A stretch of 64,000 bases of DNA from Acidobacteriaceae bacterium (GCA_028283655.1 JAPWKE010000003.1:2356001-2420000), one strand, 5' to 3'. Counted from the stretch's first letter, positions 7,720 to 17,713 are shown. Made by a program: numbers and translations. The notes: generated by a model not told the origin, from the letters alone.

Positions 7720-10700
7720 TTAGAAGTGGAGCCGTGCTGCCAACTGAAGCTGACGTGGTGTGTAGGTATAGTTGCTGTTCGAGTTCGTGTAGGTACCGAA
7801 GTTCGGCTGAAGTGTCAGTGTGTTTACAACGCTGTCTACCCCAGAGGAGTTAACGCTGCCCGTATAGCTTAGGTTGTAAGCGGTGCTCTGCACACCAGTG
7901 ACATTTTGATGATTGAAAACATTAAACACTTCAGCAAAGACTTCAAAACGAAGCCGCTCAAGGCCAAGGTGGTTAATATTATTCAGATAGAAGTTCTTAC
8001 TTACACGAATATCAGCCTTATAGGTATTCGGGCGGTGAAACTGATTCCGCTCAAGCCCATCAATACGACCAGAAGTGCCACCTGCGCCGTTAGCGCTACG
8101 AACACCTGAAGCACTTTCTCCTGGATACCCCGAGATATAGGGCGTAAATGCATAGCCGGTTTGCAGCTGCGCAACAGGAGCTAGACGCCAGCCTCCAAGA
8201 GCCATATCTCTCCATCCATGGAAGTGAGTGATCGGAGCATAGCTGAAGGCAACTACACCGCGCTGACGAATATCCAGAGAGCTATTGCCATACTCCTTCG
8301 ATAAATCATTCGGATCAAGAATGTTGAAGTTGGGAACTCCTGTTCCGATGTAGGGGTTTGCGTCTAGGGAATGAGACCAAGTGTAATTGGATAGGAAAGA
8401 AAAACCATTCTTGTAACGCTTGTTGATCTGAATAGCAACGGCGTTGTAATTCGTGTTTACGTTTGAAGAGATCTCGAGAACACGATAATAGTCCGGATCA
8501 ATGCGTGCACCGCGATAGACCTTCACAGGGATTGTGCCACTCTTGAAAGGCGCAGGTAGCCCGCCATGAGGATACGCAACCGCTTTGCTTGCAGGAAAAC
8601 GTGGTGTGTTATTTACAACGTAATTCGAAAGATAGACGCCAGGAACAAATGTTGTCGAACTTGAGGAATACGGAACATACTGACTAAGGCTAAGATTTAC
8701 GTCATTCGCGCTATCCAGCTTACGACCGTACGATCCCATGTAGGTAACCGTTGCCACCCAACCCTTGCCCAGATCCTGCTGAACATCGAGATCCGTTTCG
8801 TACACCTGCGGATTTTCAAGCTTTGAGTTCAAGAACCCGACACTCGGATGCGAGCTTGCCGTCGTTGTATAGCTGGCGCAAGAATGTGCTTGGGCATAAG
8901 TTAGAATGCCAGGGAAAACATTACGGCACGCTGCAGCCACAGATCCATCTGCACTAGGCCCGTAATCAGGATAAACACCAAGGATATTAATCTGAGAGTT
9001 TGGACCACCGGAGTTTTGATAGGTCTGAACAATATTGGCATTCACGATACGGCCAAAATACCAGCCATACCCTCCGCGAACCACCGTCTTACTATTTCCG
9101 AAGACGTTATAAGCAAAACCAAAACGCGGAGCAATATTGTTCCGGTCATCCGGTTTATTGTACGTATTCGGCATATCCGCTTTGGCAACATTCGACTTCA
9201 GGAACGATGCATTTGCGCCGTTTAGGTCCGAATTCGGTGTTGGGTTCATCGGAACGTACTGATACTCATAACGAACGCCAGCCGTCAACGTAAGCTTCGG
9301 TGTAATGCGCCAATCGTCGGTAAAGTAGCCTGCATACTCGCGTGTTGTGAGCAGCTCACCCGCGCCAACCGCGTTCACCTTGCCACTAGCATCGGGAACC
9401 GTAAAGCCCTGGCTGAAGCTCGAGTACAAACCTACGTTGGTATCGCAATATGCAGTTGAAGAAGTAGCTGCACAAGTGGAGCCGTCCTCATTATGGAAAG
9501 CGCCACCACCCGCATAATTATCACCACCCAGATTGATGGTCTTGTGCAAATAATCGCCGATGAAGCTGTAAGCCCAATCGTAGTTATAGGTTCCGTAGCC
9601 GTTGTACAGATTGTTGATGTAATCGCCAACCTTGTTATAGTCCAGCCCCCACTTCATCGTGTGCATGCCATGAGAAAGAGTCATGTCGTCCTTCAGTTGC
9701 AGACGACGTTCATCCGGCAATGCATAACGGTTGAAGAGTGCTGGTGTACCAGCATCGAATCCGCTGGCATCATAACCATAACCAATACTGAGGTCAGGAG
9801 CCGCCGAGTAGCAGGTTCCCTTGGGAGCGGAGCACTCACCTGTTGGCAGAGCATTCTGCAGGCCCAACTCATTGCTAGTCGGACGATTGCCACCAAACTC
9901 CGTTTCCATATCGCGACCGTACTGCGCGAGGAACGTATTCACCAGCGAGTTTGTCAGCACAGAGGTGTAACGGAAGATCGTGACATCCGCCTTCACAAAG
10001 TCATCGCCAAACGAGCCGCGACCATAGAAGTTAGAGGCCTGGGTCTGTGTTCCGTTCGGAGAATCCCAGCGTACGCGGTTGTACTGCAGGCTAATACGAT
10101 TGCGGTCATTGATCTGGAAATCAATCTTCGGGAAGTTAATCGTCTGGTTACCAACGCGCGGAGTCAGACCAAAGAAAGACGACAGAACCTGTAGTCCCTG
10201 GTTGTAATAAGCTGCTGCTTGCTGATAAGGAAGAGCGGATCCAAGCGTGGTATCAGGAGCTATAGCTGCAGCCAGTGCGCAGGCACCGAAGTTGCCCTGA
10301 TACGCAGAACCGGTCGGATACTGAGCAGTGTTCGTACCTGTCGGCGACGACAGGTTCCCAGTAATCGTAAAGCCACCCGAGTTGAAGCTGCCGTTCGAAT
10401 ACGCTGCAATTGGAGCACCAAAATCATAAGTGCCATAGGTATTGCTTGAACGGATGCAGCTCTCGGCAGAGCCAAGGTTCGGCGAAGCCAGGGCGAACAT
10501 GTCATACGGATCAGAGGTGCGAGCAACACCCGGGAAGTTACGCTTCTGCTGATCGAACGCGTAGAACCAGAACAGGCGATCACGCCAAAGGGCACCACCG
10601 ATGCCGAAGCCATACTGCTTGCGCCAGTCCTTCGGTTGAATCGTCTGCGGATTGATGCCTGTCGAGGAATTGAAGTTATAGAGCTGGGTGTACGCGTTTG

Positions 10701-11526
10701 TCGCGCCACCTAAGCCGTTGTCACGGTCATAGAAATAGGCCGAGCCATGGAGCTGATTACTGCCCGACTTCGTAACCGTATTGATCACGCCGCCTGCCGC
10801 ACGCCCATACTCTGCCGAGTAGTTTGAGGTGTTCACCTGGAACTCCTGCAGCGAACCCTGGGTGACGGTATAGGCCGAGCGCGTACGTCCACGGGCTTCA
10901 GAGAAGTACGCCTGGTTATCATCCGCACCATCTACCGTGCTGTTGTTCAGCAGGTAGCTGATACCACGGAAGCTCAAAAGACCAAAGCCATCAGAGCTCG
11001 ATACAACACCTGGGGTCAGCAAGGCAAAGTCAGACCAACGGCGACCATTGATCGGAAGATTCTCGATCGCGTGCTGGTCAATTGTGGTCGAAATGTCGGC
11101 ACCTGTCGTCTTGATTGCCGCAGTGTCAGCCGAAACTTCCACCTTGTCCGTAACCGAACCTGCGAGCAACTTCGGCGCGACCATAGCGACGCCACCAACC
11201 GTGACAACGATATCCTTCGTTACAGACGTCTGAAAGCCATCCGAAGTAAAGGTCACGCTGTAAGTGCCAGGCTGAAGCTCCGGAACGCGGAACTCACCGG
11301 AGCTATTGGTTTTCACTGTACGGCTGAAACCAGTATCTGCACTTATTACGGTGACAGACGTTCCCGGCAGCAAAGCGCCGCTGACGTCTGTGACAGCACC
11401 AGCGATGGCACCGCTAGATGCGGACTGAGCGTAGGCCTTGGCCTCAAATGAAAAAGTCGATAGGGGCGTCAGCACCAGAGCAAACGCGAGAACTGACTTG
11501 GCGACGGAGCGATATGAAACGTGCAT
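7720..11526 (-). CDS. Oar-type TonB-dependent receptor with carboxypeptidase-regulatory-like domain
   Basis: A 1,268-residue outer-membrane protein. The signal peptide runs to about residue 34 (AYAQ|SAS). Residues about 38-120 form a carboxypeptidase-regulatory-like beta domain (GAIAGAVTDVSGALLPG, LQPGTYSVTF). A plug follows (LPINGRRWSDFALLTPG, EFQVNTSNYSAEYGRAAGGVINTVTKSG), then a long barrel ending in an aromatic residue (LAARLHF). Such Oar-like receptors are numerous in acidobacteria and are thought to import polymers or large ligands; the substrate here is unknown. The ATG at 11526 was chosen for its AGGAG and because it begins the signal peptide. Transcribed alone, behind a terminator that ends the upstream NHL gene. 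Confidence 0.93.
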   Translation of the reverse strand: MHVSYRSVAKSVLAFALVLTPLSTFSFEAKAYAQSASSGAIAGAVTDVSGALLPGTSVTVISADTGFSRTVKTNSSGEFRVPELQPGTYSVTFTSDGFQTSVTKDIVVTVGGVAMVAPKLLAGSVTDKVEVSADTAAIKTTGADISTTIDQHAIENLPINGRRWSDFALLTPGVVSSSDGFGLLSFRGISYLLNNSTVDGADDNQAYFSEARGRTRSAYTVTQGSLQEFQVNTSNYSAEYGRAAGGVINTVTKSGSNQLHGSAYFYDRDNGLGGATNAYTQLYNFNSSTGINPQTIQPKDWRKQYGFGIGGALWRDRLFWFYAFDQQKRNFPGVARTSDPYDMFALASPNLGSAESCIRSSNTYGTYDFGAPIAAYSNGSFNSGGFTITGNLSSPTGTNTAQYPTGSAYQGNFGACALAAAIAPDTTLGSALPYQQAAAYYNQGLQVLSSFFGLTPRVGNQTINFPKIDFQINDRNRISLQYNRVRWDSPNGTQTQASNFYGRGSFGDDFVKADVTIFRYTSVLTNSLVNTFLAQYGRDMETEFGGNRPTSNELGLQNALPTGECSAPKGTCYSAAPDLSIGYGYDASGFDAGTPALFNRYALPDERRLQLKDDMTLSHGMHTMKWGLDYNKVGDYINNLYNGYGTYNYDWAYSFIGDYLHKTINLGGDNYAGGGAFHNEDGSTCAATSSTAYCDTNVGLYSSFSQGFTVPDASGKVNAVGAGELLTTREYAGYFTDDWRITPKLTLTAGVRYEYQYVPMNPTPNSDLNGANASFLKSNVAKADMPNTYNKPDDRNNIAPRFGFAYNVFGNSKTVVRGGYGWYFGRIVNANIVQTYQNSGGPNSQINILGVYPDYGPSADGSVAAACRNVFPGILTYAQAHSCASYTTTASSHPSVGFLNSKLENPQVYETDLDVQQDLGKGWVATVTYMGSYGRKLDSANDVNLSLSQYVPYSSSSTTFVPGVYLSNYVVNNTPRFPASKAVAYPHGGLPAPFKSGTIPVKVYRGARIDPDYYRVLEISSNVNTNYNAVAIQINKRYKNGFSFLSNYTWSHSLDANPYIGTGVPNFNILDPNDLSKEYGNSSLDIRQRGVVAFSYAPITHFHGWRDMALGGWRLAPVAQLQTGYAFTPYISGYPGESASGVRSANGAGGTSGRIDGLERNQFHRPNTYKADIRVSKNFYLNNINHLGLERLRFEVFAEVFNVFNHQNVTGVQSTAYNLSYTGSVNSSGVDSVVNTLTLQPNFGTYTNSNSNYTYTPRQLQLAARLHF

Positions 11527-11581
11527 CCAGCAAATCTCCTGAACCTGTGACAGATACGACAAAGCAAAATCGGAAAATTCA

Positions 11582-11614
11582 TTGCCGGGACAGATGATAT
11601 TTCTGTCCCGGCAA
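11582..11614 (-). terminator. terminator of the NHL-repeat gene
   Basis: A 13-bp perfect stem (11582-11594 with 11602-11614) lies eight bases beyond the stop of the minus-strand gene, with a short T-run about five bases downstream on that strand. It separates that gene from the TonB-receptor gene. Confidence 0.8.
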
Positions 11615-11621
11615 CCAAGGA

Positions 11622-14210
11622 CTACTTGACTGTGAGGGTTACCGTGGTGGTTTGTGTACCCAATGAAACCGTCGGTGAACCTGCAGCCGTAACCGTCACC
11701 GTGTATGTGCCTGACGTTGTGGGGACCGATTTATCCGAGATCTTGCTGGAGCAGGCGGTAAGTCCGCTGGTAGCAATCAGCATCGCTAGAAGCATCGCTA
11801 CCGTACCAAATCCAGCACCGAGCTTCCGACGACGCAGACCCACTAGAAGCGCAAGCCCTGCACCAACCAGCATCATCCACGAACGACGTCCACCCAAGCT
11901 GCTCAGTGTTGTAGGGTTCGGCGAAGTAATGATACCGAGAGACACGTTATAAGAAGTGGCGCAACGTGTCGCAGCAACTACCGCCGGGCTAAACACACAG
12001 GAAGCTCCAGCAGGCAGACCGGAACAAACAAGGCTGATGTTGCCCGAGTAAGAGGTTGTACTCAGCACAAGACCATACAAAGCGGTCTGACCCGCAGTTA
12101 CGGTGCTTTGCGCTGTGATGTTTGGATCCGCTGCAACACTAAAGCTTGTATCGGCAGTCGAGAAAGCAAGTGCCGTAACCGATGTCGAAGTGTTGAACGA
12201 CGTATCACCAGCGTACGTTGCGGTGAAGGAGTAAGAGCCAGCTGGGAAGGTCTGCGAGATCGTAGCCGTATTCGACGAGCTCAACTGTACCGGCGAGCCA
12301 AAGGCAACTTTGTTGTTATAGAACTGAACAGTGCCCGTTGCCGTACCTGCAGCACTTACTGTGGCTGTGATCGTCAGTGTGGTCGAGCTCGAGTACGCTG
12401 AGCTCGTGCTGCAAGTATCGCCACCAGTAACCGCCAGCGTGGTAGTGGTGGTGGGACTGGCTACATAAATGCCCGAAAGTGGGAATACCGTGGACTTACC
12501 AGCCGCACTGGTTACCGTAAGCGCTCCCGTAAACGTCTGCGGAGTCGTCGGAAGTGTTGCAGTCACGGGAACCGGGCAGTCCTTTGTGTTGTCAGAGTTC
12601 GTAACGCATGTTCCCGGTGTTCCGACAGCAAAGTTAGCCGAGCCTGTCGAAATGACATACGGTGTGCTCGTCGCTGGACCATCATTCACACCAAAGTGAA
12701 TCGTCAGCGTATTCGTCGTCGCGTTCGACGTAAGAACTCCGAACTGAGCTCCGGTAGAGATTTCACGAACCAGGTTCGTTTCCGTGTCACCCGCGTAAAC
12801 ATTGCCGTAGGTGTCAACGGTCAAGCCATAAACACCGGGGCCCGGCAGGGTTGTGGAGGCGTAGGTCGTACCGCTCAAACCAAAGGTGGTCTGGGTTGCA
12901 GGGCAACCATCGCCATAAGTATCAGTGGCTGTAGCGCAAACAGTTCCTGCACCAGCGATCACATACTGTGAAAGCGTATCCGCATCGACACGAAGAATTG
13001 CACCGAGCGAGGCGTCAGAGAAATACACGTTGCTGTTTGCATCGGTCGCGACACCGAACGGGCTTCCAATAACGGTTGTACCTGCAGTCGTACGCGCTGC
13101 TGCACTTCCAGTACTATCCGCGATGCCTGCGAAATCCGTCAGTAACCCCGTTGAGCTGACCTTGCCGATGTAGTTGTAATACTCGTTGGCAAAGTAGACA
13201 TTCCCTTTAGCATCGGGTGCCGCAGCGTATGGGTTATCAATGTAGGTGGCAGTTGCCTGAACGTTGAAAGTTGTCGTTCCATAGCTGCAACCATTCGTCG
13301 TTGCCGGAGCATTCGGACAGTCGCTTCCTGCGCTGGACGAGGATCCCAGAATCTTACCAATAGTTCCGCCGGGGATGCTGATTCCCTGCAGGGTCACTGC
13401 CGTGGAAGAAGGGTTGTAGACCAGTACAGCCTCTTTATACTCGTCCATCACGTACAGATTGCCTGCGGCATCGAAGGACAGGCTGTACGGCGCATAGAGA
13501 TAGCTGGTTGTCGGCGTAATGCAGGTAGTCGTTGCAGTCGTTGTGCAGGTCGACGGATTAGCCGCATAGCCCTTGGCATTGCTGGCCTGACCAAGTACCA
13601 GGCTGATGGTTCCCGTCGTCGGAATCTTGCCATTCGTGGCCGCAATGCGGCGAACATGCGCGCCGCCCGTGGTACTTGTCGCGAAGTCCGCTTCGGAGAA
13701 ATAGAGATCGCCATTCGAGGCAAACGCCAGCCCCATCGGCTTAAGCAACTTCACCGCAGTACCGAGGCAGCCGTCACCCAGTGCATCCGTGGAGGCGAGC
13801 GAACCGCATGCCGCACCAACGGCAGGGGTCGTGGTTGCACCACCCGCAACCGCCGTCACAATGTGCGTCGTCGCATCCACGCGGCGAATCAAGCCATTGC
13901 TGTAATCGCTGAAAAACACGTTACCATCAGCATCCGCAATCGCATACCGCGAACCTGGAGTTGCAGCTGCCGTCCCAAGGATAATCTCGGTAGCTAGGCA
14001 GCCATCACCGTACGTATCGGTCGGCGTCTTTCCAGACACTGGACACAAGCCACCGCTGAGCGCCGCTCCGCCGCCTGCGACCAGAACGGACTTAACCGGC
14101 AAAAGCTGTGGTGCCGTCTGGGCAAATGCACCGGCAGCGCCGCCAGTAAGAGACGCCATTGCCGTTACAAGAAAAGAAAGCTTTACTGCTGCATGTCGGA
14201 AGAATTGCAC
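11622..14210 (-). CDS. secreted NHL-repeat protein with Ig-like domain and C-terminal membrane segments
   Basis: An 862-residue protein. Signal peptide to about residue 30 (AFAQ). Residues about 40-480 carry repeated beta-propeller blades of NHL type (YAIADADGNVFFSDYSNGLIRRVD and several variants). One Ig-like repeat of the bacterial Big_3 type follows near 590-690 (TGTVQFYNNKVAFGSPVQL, SYSFTATYAGDTSF). Near the C terminus, residues 777-791 and 797-815 are hydrophobic, separated by RRRK, and Cys820 sits in a lipobox-like LTAC context. The GTG start at 14210 has AGGAG ten bases upstream. Probably a surface-anchored binding or scaffold protein; no catalytic site is seen. Confidence 0.8.
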   Translation of the reverse strand: MQFFRHAAVKLSFLVTAMASLTGGAAGAFAQTAPQLLPVKSVLVAGGGAALSGGLCPVSGKTPTDTYGDGCLATEIILGTAAATPGSRYAIADADGNVFFSDYSNGLIRRVDATTHIVTAVAGGATTTPAVGAACGSLASTDALGDGCLGTAVKLLKPMGLAFASNGDLYFSEADFATSTTGGAHVRRIAATNGKIPTTGTISLVLGQASNAKGYAANPSTCTTTATTTCITPTTSYLYAPYSLSFDAAGNLYVMDEYKEAVLVYNPSSTAVTLQGISIPGGTIGKILGSSSSAGSDCPNAPATTNGCSYGTTTFNVQATATYIDNPYAAAPDAKGNVYFANEYYNYIGKVSSTGLLTDFAGIADSTGSAAARTTAGTTVIGSPFGVATDANSNVYFSDASLGAILRVDADTLSQYVIAGAGTVCATATDTYGDGCPATQTTFGLSGTTYASTTLPGPGVYGLTVDTYGNVYAGDTETNLVREISTGAQFGVLTSNATTNTLTIHFGVNDGPATSTPYVISTGSANFAVGTPGTCVTNSDNTKDCPVPVTATLPTTPQTFTGALTVTSAAGKSTVFPLSGIYVASPTTTTTLAVTGGDTCSTSSAYSSSTTLTITATVSAAGTATGTVQFYNNKVAFGSPVQLSSSNTATISQTFPAGSYSFTATYAGDTSFNTSTSVTALAFSTADTSFSVAADPNITAQSTVTAGQTALYGLVLSTTSYSGNISLVCSGLPAGASCVFSPAVVAATRCATSYNVSLGIITSPNPTTLSSLGGRRSWMMLVGAGLALLVGLRRRKLGAGFGTVAMLLAMLIATSGLTACSSKISDKSVPTTSGTYTVTVTAAGSPTVSLGTQTTTVTLTVK

Positions 14211-14564
14211 GAAAGGATCGCTCCTGGTTCAAAAGCAACGCATCGGAACGATGGACGTTCCGTATCACTCATGGTGGTCGGGTTTCCGAAAAGACAAATT
14301 ACGGGACAGGAATGCCCCGGACGTCTCCTCGTGAAACGCGAAAAGCTTGGTAGATGTCCCCAAGATTAGCACGCACTCGCGCTTAGCGAACATTTTCTTA
14401 TCAAGACAAAAAAGAAAGTTCCGGGCTAACTTCAGCCCAGAACTTTGAAATATCGACTCAACCTCTGAAAACACAAGGCTTGACTCTAGGCAATCGTTAA
14501 AGTACACCGCATGTCAGGTGCCTTCAGTTGCCAAATTTTCACACTCCAGCTTCGAAAAACGCAG
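14211..14564. other. 354-base non-coding interval between map and the NHL gene
   Basis: Holds the ribosome-binding site of the NHL gene (AGGAG near 14221-14225) and the terminator of the ribosomal cluster at 14408-14446. I saw no convincing promoter and no small gene with coding character. Confidence 0.6.
14408..14446 (-). terminator. terminator of the spc cluster after map
   Basis: AAAGTTCCGGGCT (14415-14427) pairs with AGCCCAGAACTTT (14434-14446) with one mismatch and a six-base loop. A T-run follows on the minus strand (A-run 14408-14413). It lies about 120 bases after the map stop and is the first good terminator after secY-adk-map. Confidence 0.85.
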
Positions 14565-15314
14565 CTACAGCGTCAAAATAACGGGGCCATCTTTTGTAAT
14601 TGCCACCGTATGTTCGAAGTGTGCGCTCATGCTGCCGTCGGTCGTAATCGCGGTCCAGCCGTCTTCGAGCACCTTCACCTCGGCCGTTCCGGCATTGATC
14701 ATCGGTTCAATCGCCAGCACCATTCCAGCCTTCAGACGCGGGCCCTTCCCTGCTTCGCCATAGTTCGGAACCTGGGGATCTTCGTGCATGTTCTTGCCAA
14801 TGCCATGCCCGACAAACTCGCGCACGACGCCATAGCCTTCGGCCTCGCACATTGCCTGCACCGCATGGCCAATGTCGAACAGGCGACCACCAACAACGGC
14901 CTTATCGATCGCCGCATAGAGCGACGCTTCCGTCACTCGCAGCAGCTTCTCCGTCGCCGGTGAAATCGTGCCCACAGCATGTGTCACCGCTGCATCCGAG
15001 TAATAGCCATCCACAATCACACCACAATCGACGGAGACGATATCGCCTTCCTTCAGCTTGCCGCGGTCGCTCGGGATTCCATGAATCACTTCGTGGTTCA
15101 CCGAAGTGCAGAGGATCGCCGGAAAGCCGCCATATCCCTTGAACGCCGACTTTACGCCCAGTTCCTTGACCTTGGCTTCCGCAGCACGCTCCAGATCCAT
15201 TGTCGTCGCGCCCGGCTTTACCGCAGCTTTTACAGCGTCATGTACCTTGCGCAGGGCAATGCCCGAAATACGCATCTTTTCAATTTCAGCAGTCGTCTTG
15301 ATTTGAATCGCCAT
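14565..15314 (-). CDS. map: methionine aminopeptidase, type I
   Basis: A 249-residue enzyme that removes the N-terminal Met from nascent proteins in the cytoplasm. All metal ligands are present and spaced as in E. coli: Asp96 (SVDCG), Asp107 (YYSDAAVTH), His170 (GHGIG), Glu203 (AIEPM) and Glu234 (FEHTVAI), plus His78. It lacks the zinc-finger extension of eukaryotic forms. The ATG at 15314 follows TAGGA and starts the homology (MAIQIKTTAEIEKMR). It is the last gene of the secY-adk-map end of the spc cluster. The usual infA/rpmJ/rpsM/rpsK/rpoA genes do not follow here. Confidence 0.96.
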   Translation of the reverse strand: MAIQIKTTAEIEKMRISGIALRKVHDAVKAAVKPGATTMDLERAAEAKVKELGVKSAFKGYGGFPAILCTSVNHEVIHGIPSDRGKLKEGDIVSVDCGVIVDGYYSDAAVTHAVGTISPATEKLLRVTEASLYAAIDKAVVGGRLFDIGHAVQAMCEAEGYGVVREFVGHGIGKNMHEDPQVPNYGEAGKGPRLKAGMVLAIEPMINAGTAEVKVLEDGWTAITTDGSMSAHFEHTVAITKDGPVILTL

Positions 15315-15410
15315 CGGATTCCTACGTCTTTCCCAGCTATCGGCGAGCCGTTCGAGGTTAATGAAAAAGTTTGCGCGGCGACCGCGCCCAGCTATGCGCA
15401 TATCCGCGAC

Positions 15411-16115
15411 CTAAGCCGGATCAGGATGATGACGCAGCTTCAACAGTGCAGCACGAATCTCGTTCGTCACCACATCCACCGGCTGATCGCCATTGACCTC
15501 AGCGAAACGTCCGCCATGCGTACGGTAGTACTCAATCACCGCAGCCGTCTTGGCCTCAAACGCCTTCATGCGCTCGTAAAATACCTCTTCGGTATCGTCC
15601 TTGCGCTGCTCCAGCTTTTCGCCCGTCACATCACAGATGCCCTCAACCTTGGGGGGATTCGTGTAGATGTTATAGATCGCACCCGACGGCGCAATACGGC
15701 GGCCAGTAATGCGCTCCAACAGCACACGCTCCGGAACCATGATGTTGACCGCAACCACCGGCAGCATGTACGCGACAAGCTGGCCATCCAGCCACTCGGC
15801 CTGCGTAATCGTGCGCGGATAGCCGTCGAGAATGTAGCCATGCTCGGTATCGGGCTTCTTGAAGCGGTCCGCAACCATATCGTTGACCAGGTCATCCGGC
15901 ACAAGCTGTCCCTTGGACATCAACTCATCGGCCAGCATTCCAAGCTCTGTCTGGTTCTTGCGATGCTCGCGCAGCAGGTCGCCCGTCGAAATCTGCGGAA
16001 TGCCAAACTCTTCCATCAGCAGTTTGGCCTGCGTTCCCTTCCCTACACCTGGAGCGCCAAGAAGCAGCATTGGGCCAGGAAGAAAATCGCTCGCGTTCGG
16101 TAGTGGCTTACTCAT
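15411..16115 (-). CDS. adk: adenylate kinase
   Basis: A 234-residue cytoplasmic kinase that interconverts AMP, ADP and ATP. The P-loop GAPGVGKGTQ is at residues 20-29, ISTGDLLR binds AMP, and GYILDGYPRT is the DGxPR motif. The long-form LID (about 140-175) contains only one Cys, so it is not the zinc-binding type. The ATG at 16115 was preferred; GAGGA is about 12 bases upstream, and an in-frame TTG lies 18 bases further up. It lies between secY and map as in many bacteria. Confidence 0.95.
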   Translation of the reverse strand: MSKPLPNASDFLPGPMLLLGAPGVGKGTQAKLLMEEFGIPQISTGDLLREHRKNQTELGMLADELMSKGQLVPDDLVNDMVADRFKKPDTEHGYILDGYPRTITQAEWLDGQLVAYMLPVVAVNIMVPERVLLERITGRRIAPSGAIYNIYTNPPKVEGICDVTGEKLEQRKDDTEEVFYERMKAFEAKTAAVIEYYRTHGGRFAEVNGDQPVDVVTNEIRAALLKLRHHPDPA

Positions 16116-16199
16116 AAAACTATTCGTCCTCAAAAACTAAGGGTCCAGAACGGATTGCGTTCTGAACCCTGGACCGTGGGTCCTGAACCCGATGGTCGG
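16116..16199 (-). repeat. GGGTCC-type repeat in the secY-adk spacer
   Basis: The spacer contains AGGGTCCAGAACG, CTGAACCCTGGACC and GTGGGTCCTGAACCC: alternating and inverted GGGTCC/GGACCC words. Similar text occurs in most spacers of the ribosomal cluster (for example 18640-18700, 19265-19305, 21298-21330, 27955-27990) and before tuf (33029-33060). Confidence 0.5.
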
Positions 16200-17612
16200 T
16201 TACCAGCTACGACGGCCTTTGATACGTCCGGACTTCGGCGCAAAACCTTCGTAGTGCTGCATGATCAACTGCGCTTCAATCTGCTGAACCGTATCCATCG
16301 CCACACCCACTACGATCAGCAGCGACGTGCCGCCAAAGTAGAAGTTGAGACCGAGACCGTTCGTCGTCCACGCCGGCAGCGAGTCGAAGATGTGTCCGAC
16401 CAGCGGCAGGTGGTTGAAGTGGATGCCCGAGATCAGGAACATCGGCAGAATCGAAATCACGATCAGGTAGATAGCGCCCACCAGCGTGATGCGCGTCAGC
16501 ACATCGTTGATGTAGTCGCTCGTACGCTTACCAGGACGTACACCCGGGATAAACGAACCATACTTGCGCATGTTGTCCGCAATATCGTCCGGGCGGAAGA
16601 TGATCGAGATGTAGAAGTACGCGAAGAAGATGATCGCAACGATGTAGAGCACGACATACCAGGGCTCTGCGGGCTGCAACTGGCGCAGAATCCAGCCCAT
16701 TACCTTCGTATCGCGCAGCGGGCCCGAGCCGAAGAGGGAGATGTTCTGCATCAGCAACGGTGCCGACAGGATCGACGCCGCAAAGATCACCGGCATCACG
16801 CCGCCGGAGTTCACCTTCAGCGGCAGGTACGAGGTCGATGCCTGCGAGGTCATACGACCTGTCGTCATCTTCGCAGCCTGAATCGTAATGCGGCGCTCCG
16901 AGCGCTCCACGTAGATGATGAACGCAACCACCAGGATCATCATGACCACGAGCACTACCATGACGATCGGCGTAGCCGCTCCCCAGGTATTGGTCTTGAA
17001 CTTGACGTAGAGGTCCTGAATGCCCTTCGGCAGACCCACCACGATACCCGTGAAGATCAGCAGCGACATACCGTTGCCGATACCACGCTCCGTGATCTGC
17101 TCACCGAGCCACATGATGAACGCCGTACCGCAGGTCAGGGTTACGATGCAAAGCGGCACAAAGCCAGCCTTCGGAATCGTCACCATGGACTGGCCGGTCT
17201 GTGTGCTCGTCAGCGTCAGCGCGATGAAGAAGCTCTGAACGATCGCGAGAGCCACCGTGACGTAGCGTGTCCACTGGGTGATCTTCTTGGTACCGGCCTC
17301 GCCTTCCTTCTGCAGCTTGTTCAACGGCTCATAGATCACCGTAAGCAGCTGGAAGATAATCGACGCGGTAATGTACGGCATAATGCCAAGCGCGAAGATC
17401 GTCAGCTTGCGCAGGTTGCCGCCATTGAACAGGTCAAGCAGGCCAAGCGCCGAGCCGGAGTTCTGGTTAAAGAACTGCGAGAGCATGTCCGCGTTGATGC
17501 CAGGAGTCGGAATGTGCGCGCCGAGACGGTACACAGCAAGCAGGCCAAGCGTAAAGAAAATGCGCTTGCGCAGATCGGGAATGCGGAAGACGTTCTGGAG
17601 CTTTTCAAGCAT
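16200..17612 (-). CDS. secY: protein translocase subunit SecY
   Basis: A 470-residue polytopic membrane protein, the channel of the SecYEG translocon, with about ten helices. Family hallmarks are the start LQNVFRIPDLRKRIFFTLGLLAVYR, the plug-side RLGAHIPTPGI, the loop TRYVTVALA, and the cytoplasmic loop with YVERSERRITIQ. The C terminus is basic (KSGRIKGRRSW). It follows rplO, separated by a stable hairpin at 17714-17749, and precedes adk. The ribosome-binding site is weak. Confidence is very high from motifs and position. Confidence 0.97.
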   Translation of the reverse strand: MLEKLQNVFRIPDLRKRIFFTLGLLAVYRLGAHIPTPGINADMLSQFFNQNSGSALGLLDLFNGGNLRKLTIFALGIMPYITASIIFQLLTVIYEPLNKLQKEGEAGTKKITQWTRYVTVALAIVQSFFIALTLTSTQTGQSMVTIPKAGFVPLCIVTLTCGTAFIMWLGEQITERGIGNGMSLLIFTGIVVGLPKGIQDLYVKFKTNTWGAATPIVMVVLVVMMILVVAFIIYVERSERRITIQAAKMTTGRMTSQASTSYLPLKVNSGGVMPVIFAASILSAPLLMQNISLFGSGPLRDTKVMGWILRQLQPAEPWYVVLYIVAIIFFAYFYISIIFRPDDIADNMRKYGSFIPGVRPGKRTSDYINDVLTRITLVGAIYLIVISILPMFLISGIHFNHLPLVGHIFDSLPAWTTNGLGLNFYFGGTSLLIVVGVAMDTVQQIEAQLIMQHYEGFAPKSGRIKGRRSW

Positions 17613-17713
17613 CGAGGTGAGGAGCCTTACGAGAGCCAGACGTTTGTGCAGTGGGCAATGGGTGCGTTTGCTGCAGGTACGCCTGGTTGGGAATCTTGCG
17701 TTTGATTCTACGC

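Noticed and set aside
16155-17705. 516-codon plus-strand frame opposite secY
   Set aside because: Arg/His/Asp-rich shadow of secY; no ribosome-binding site or recognisable protein.
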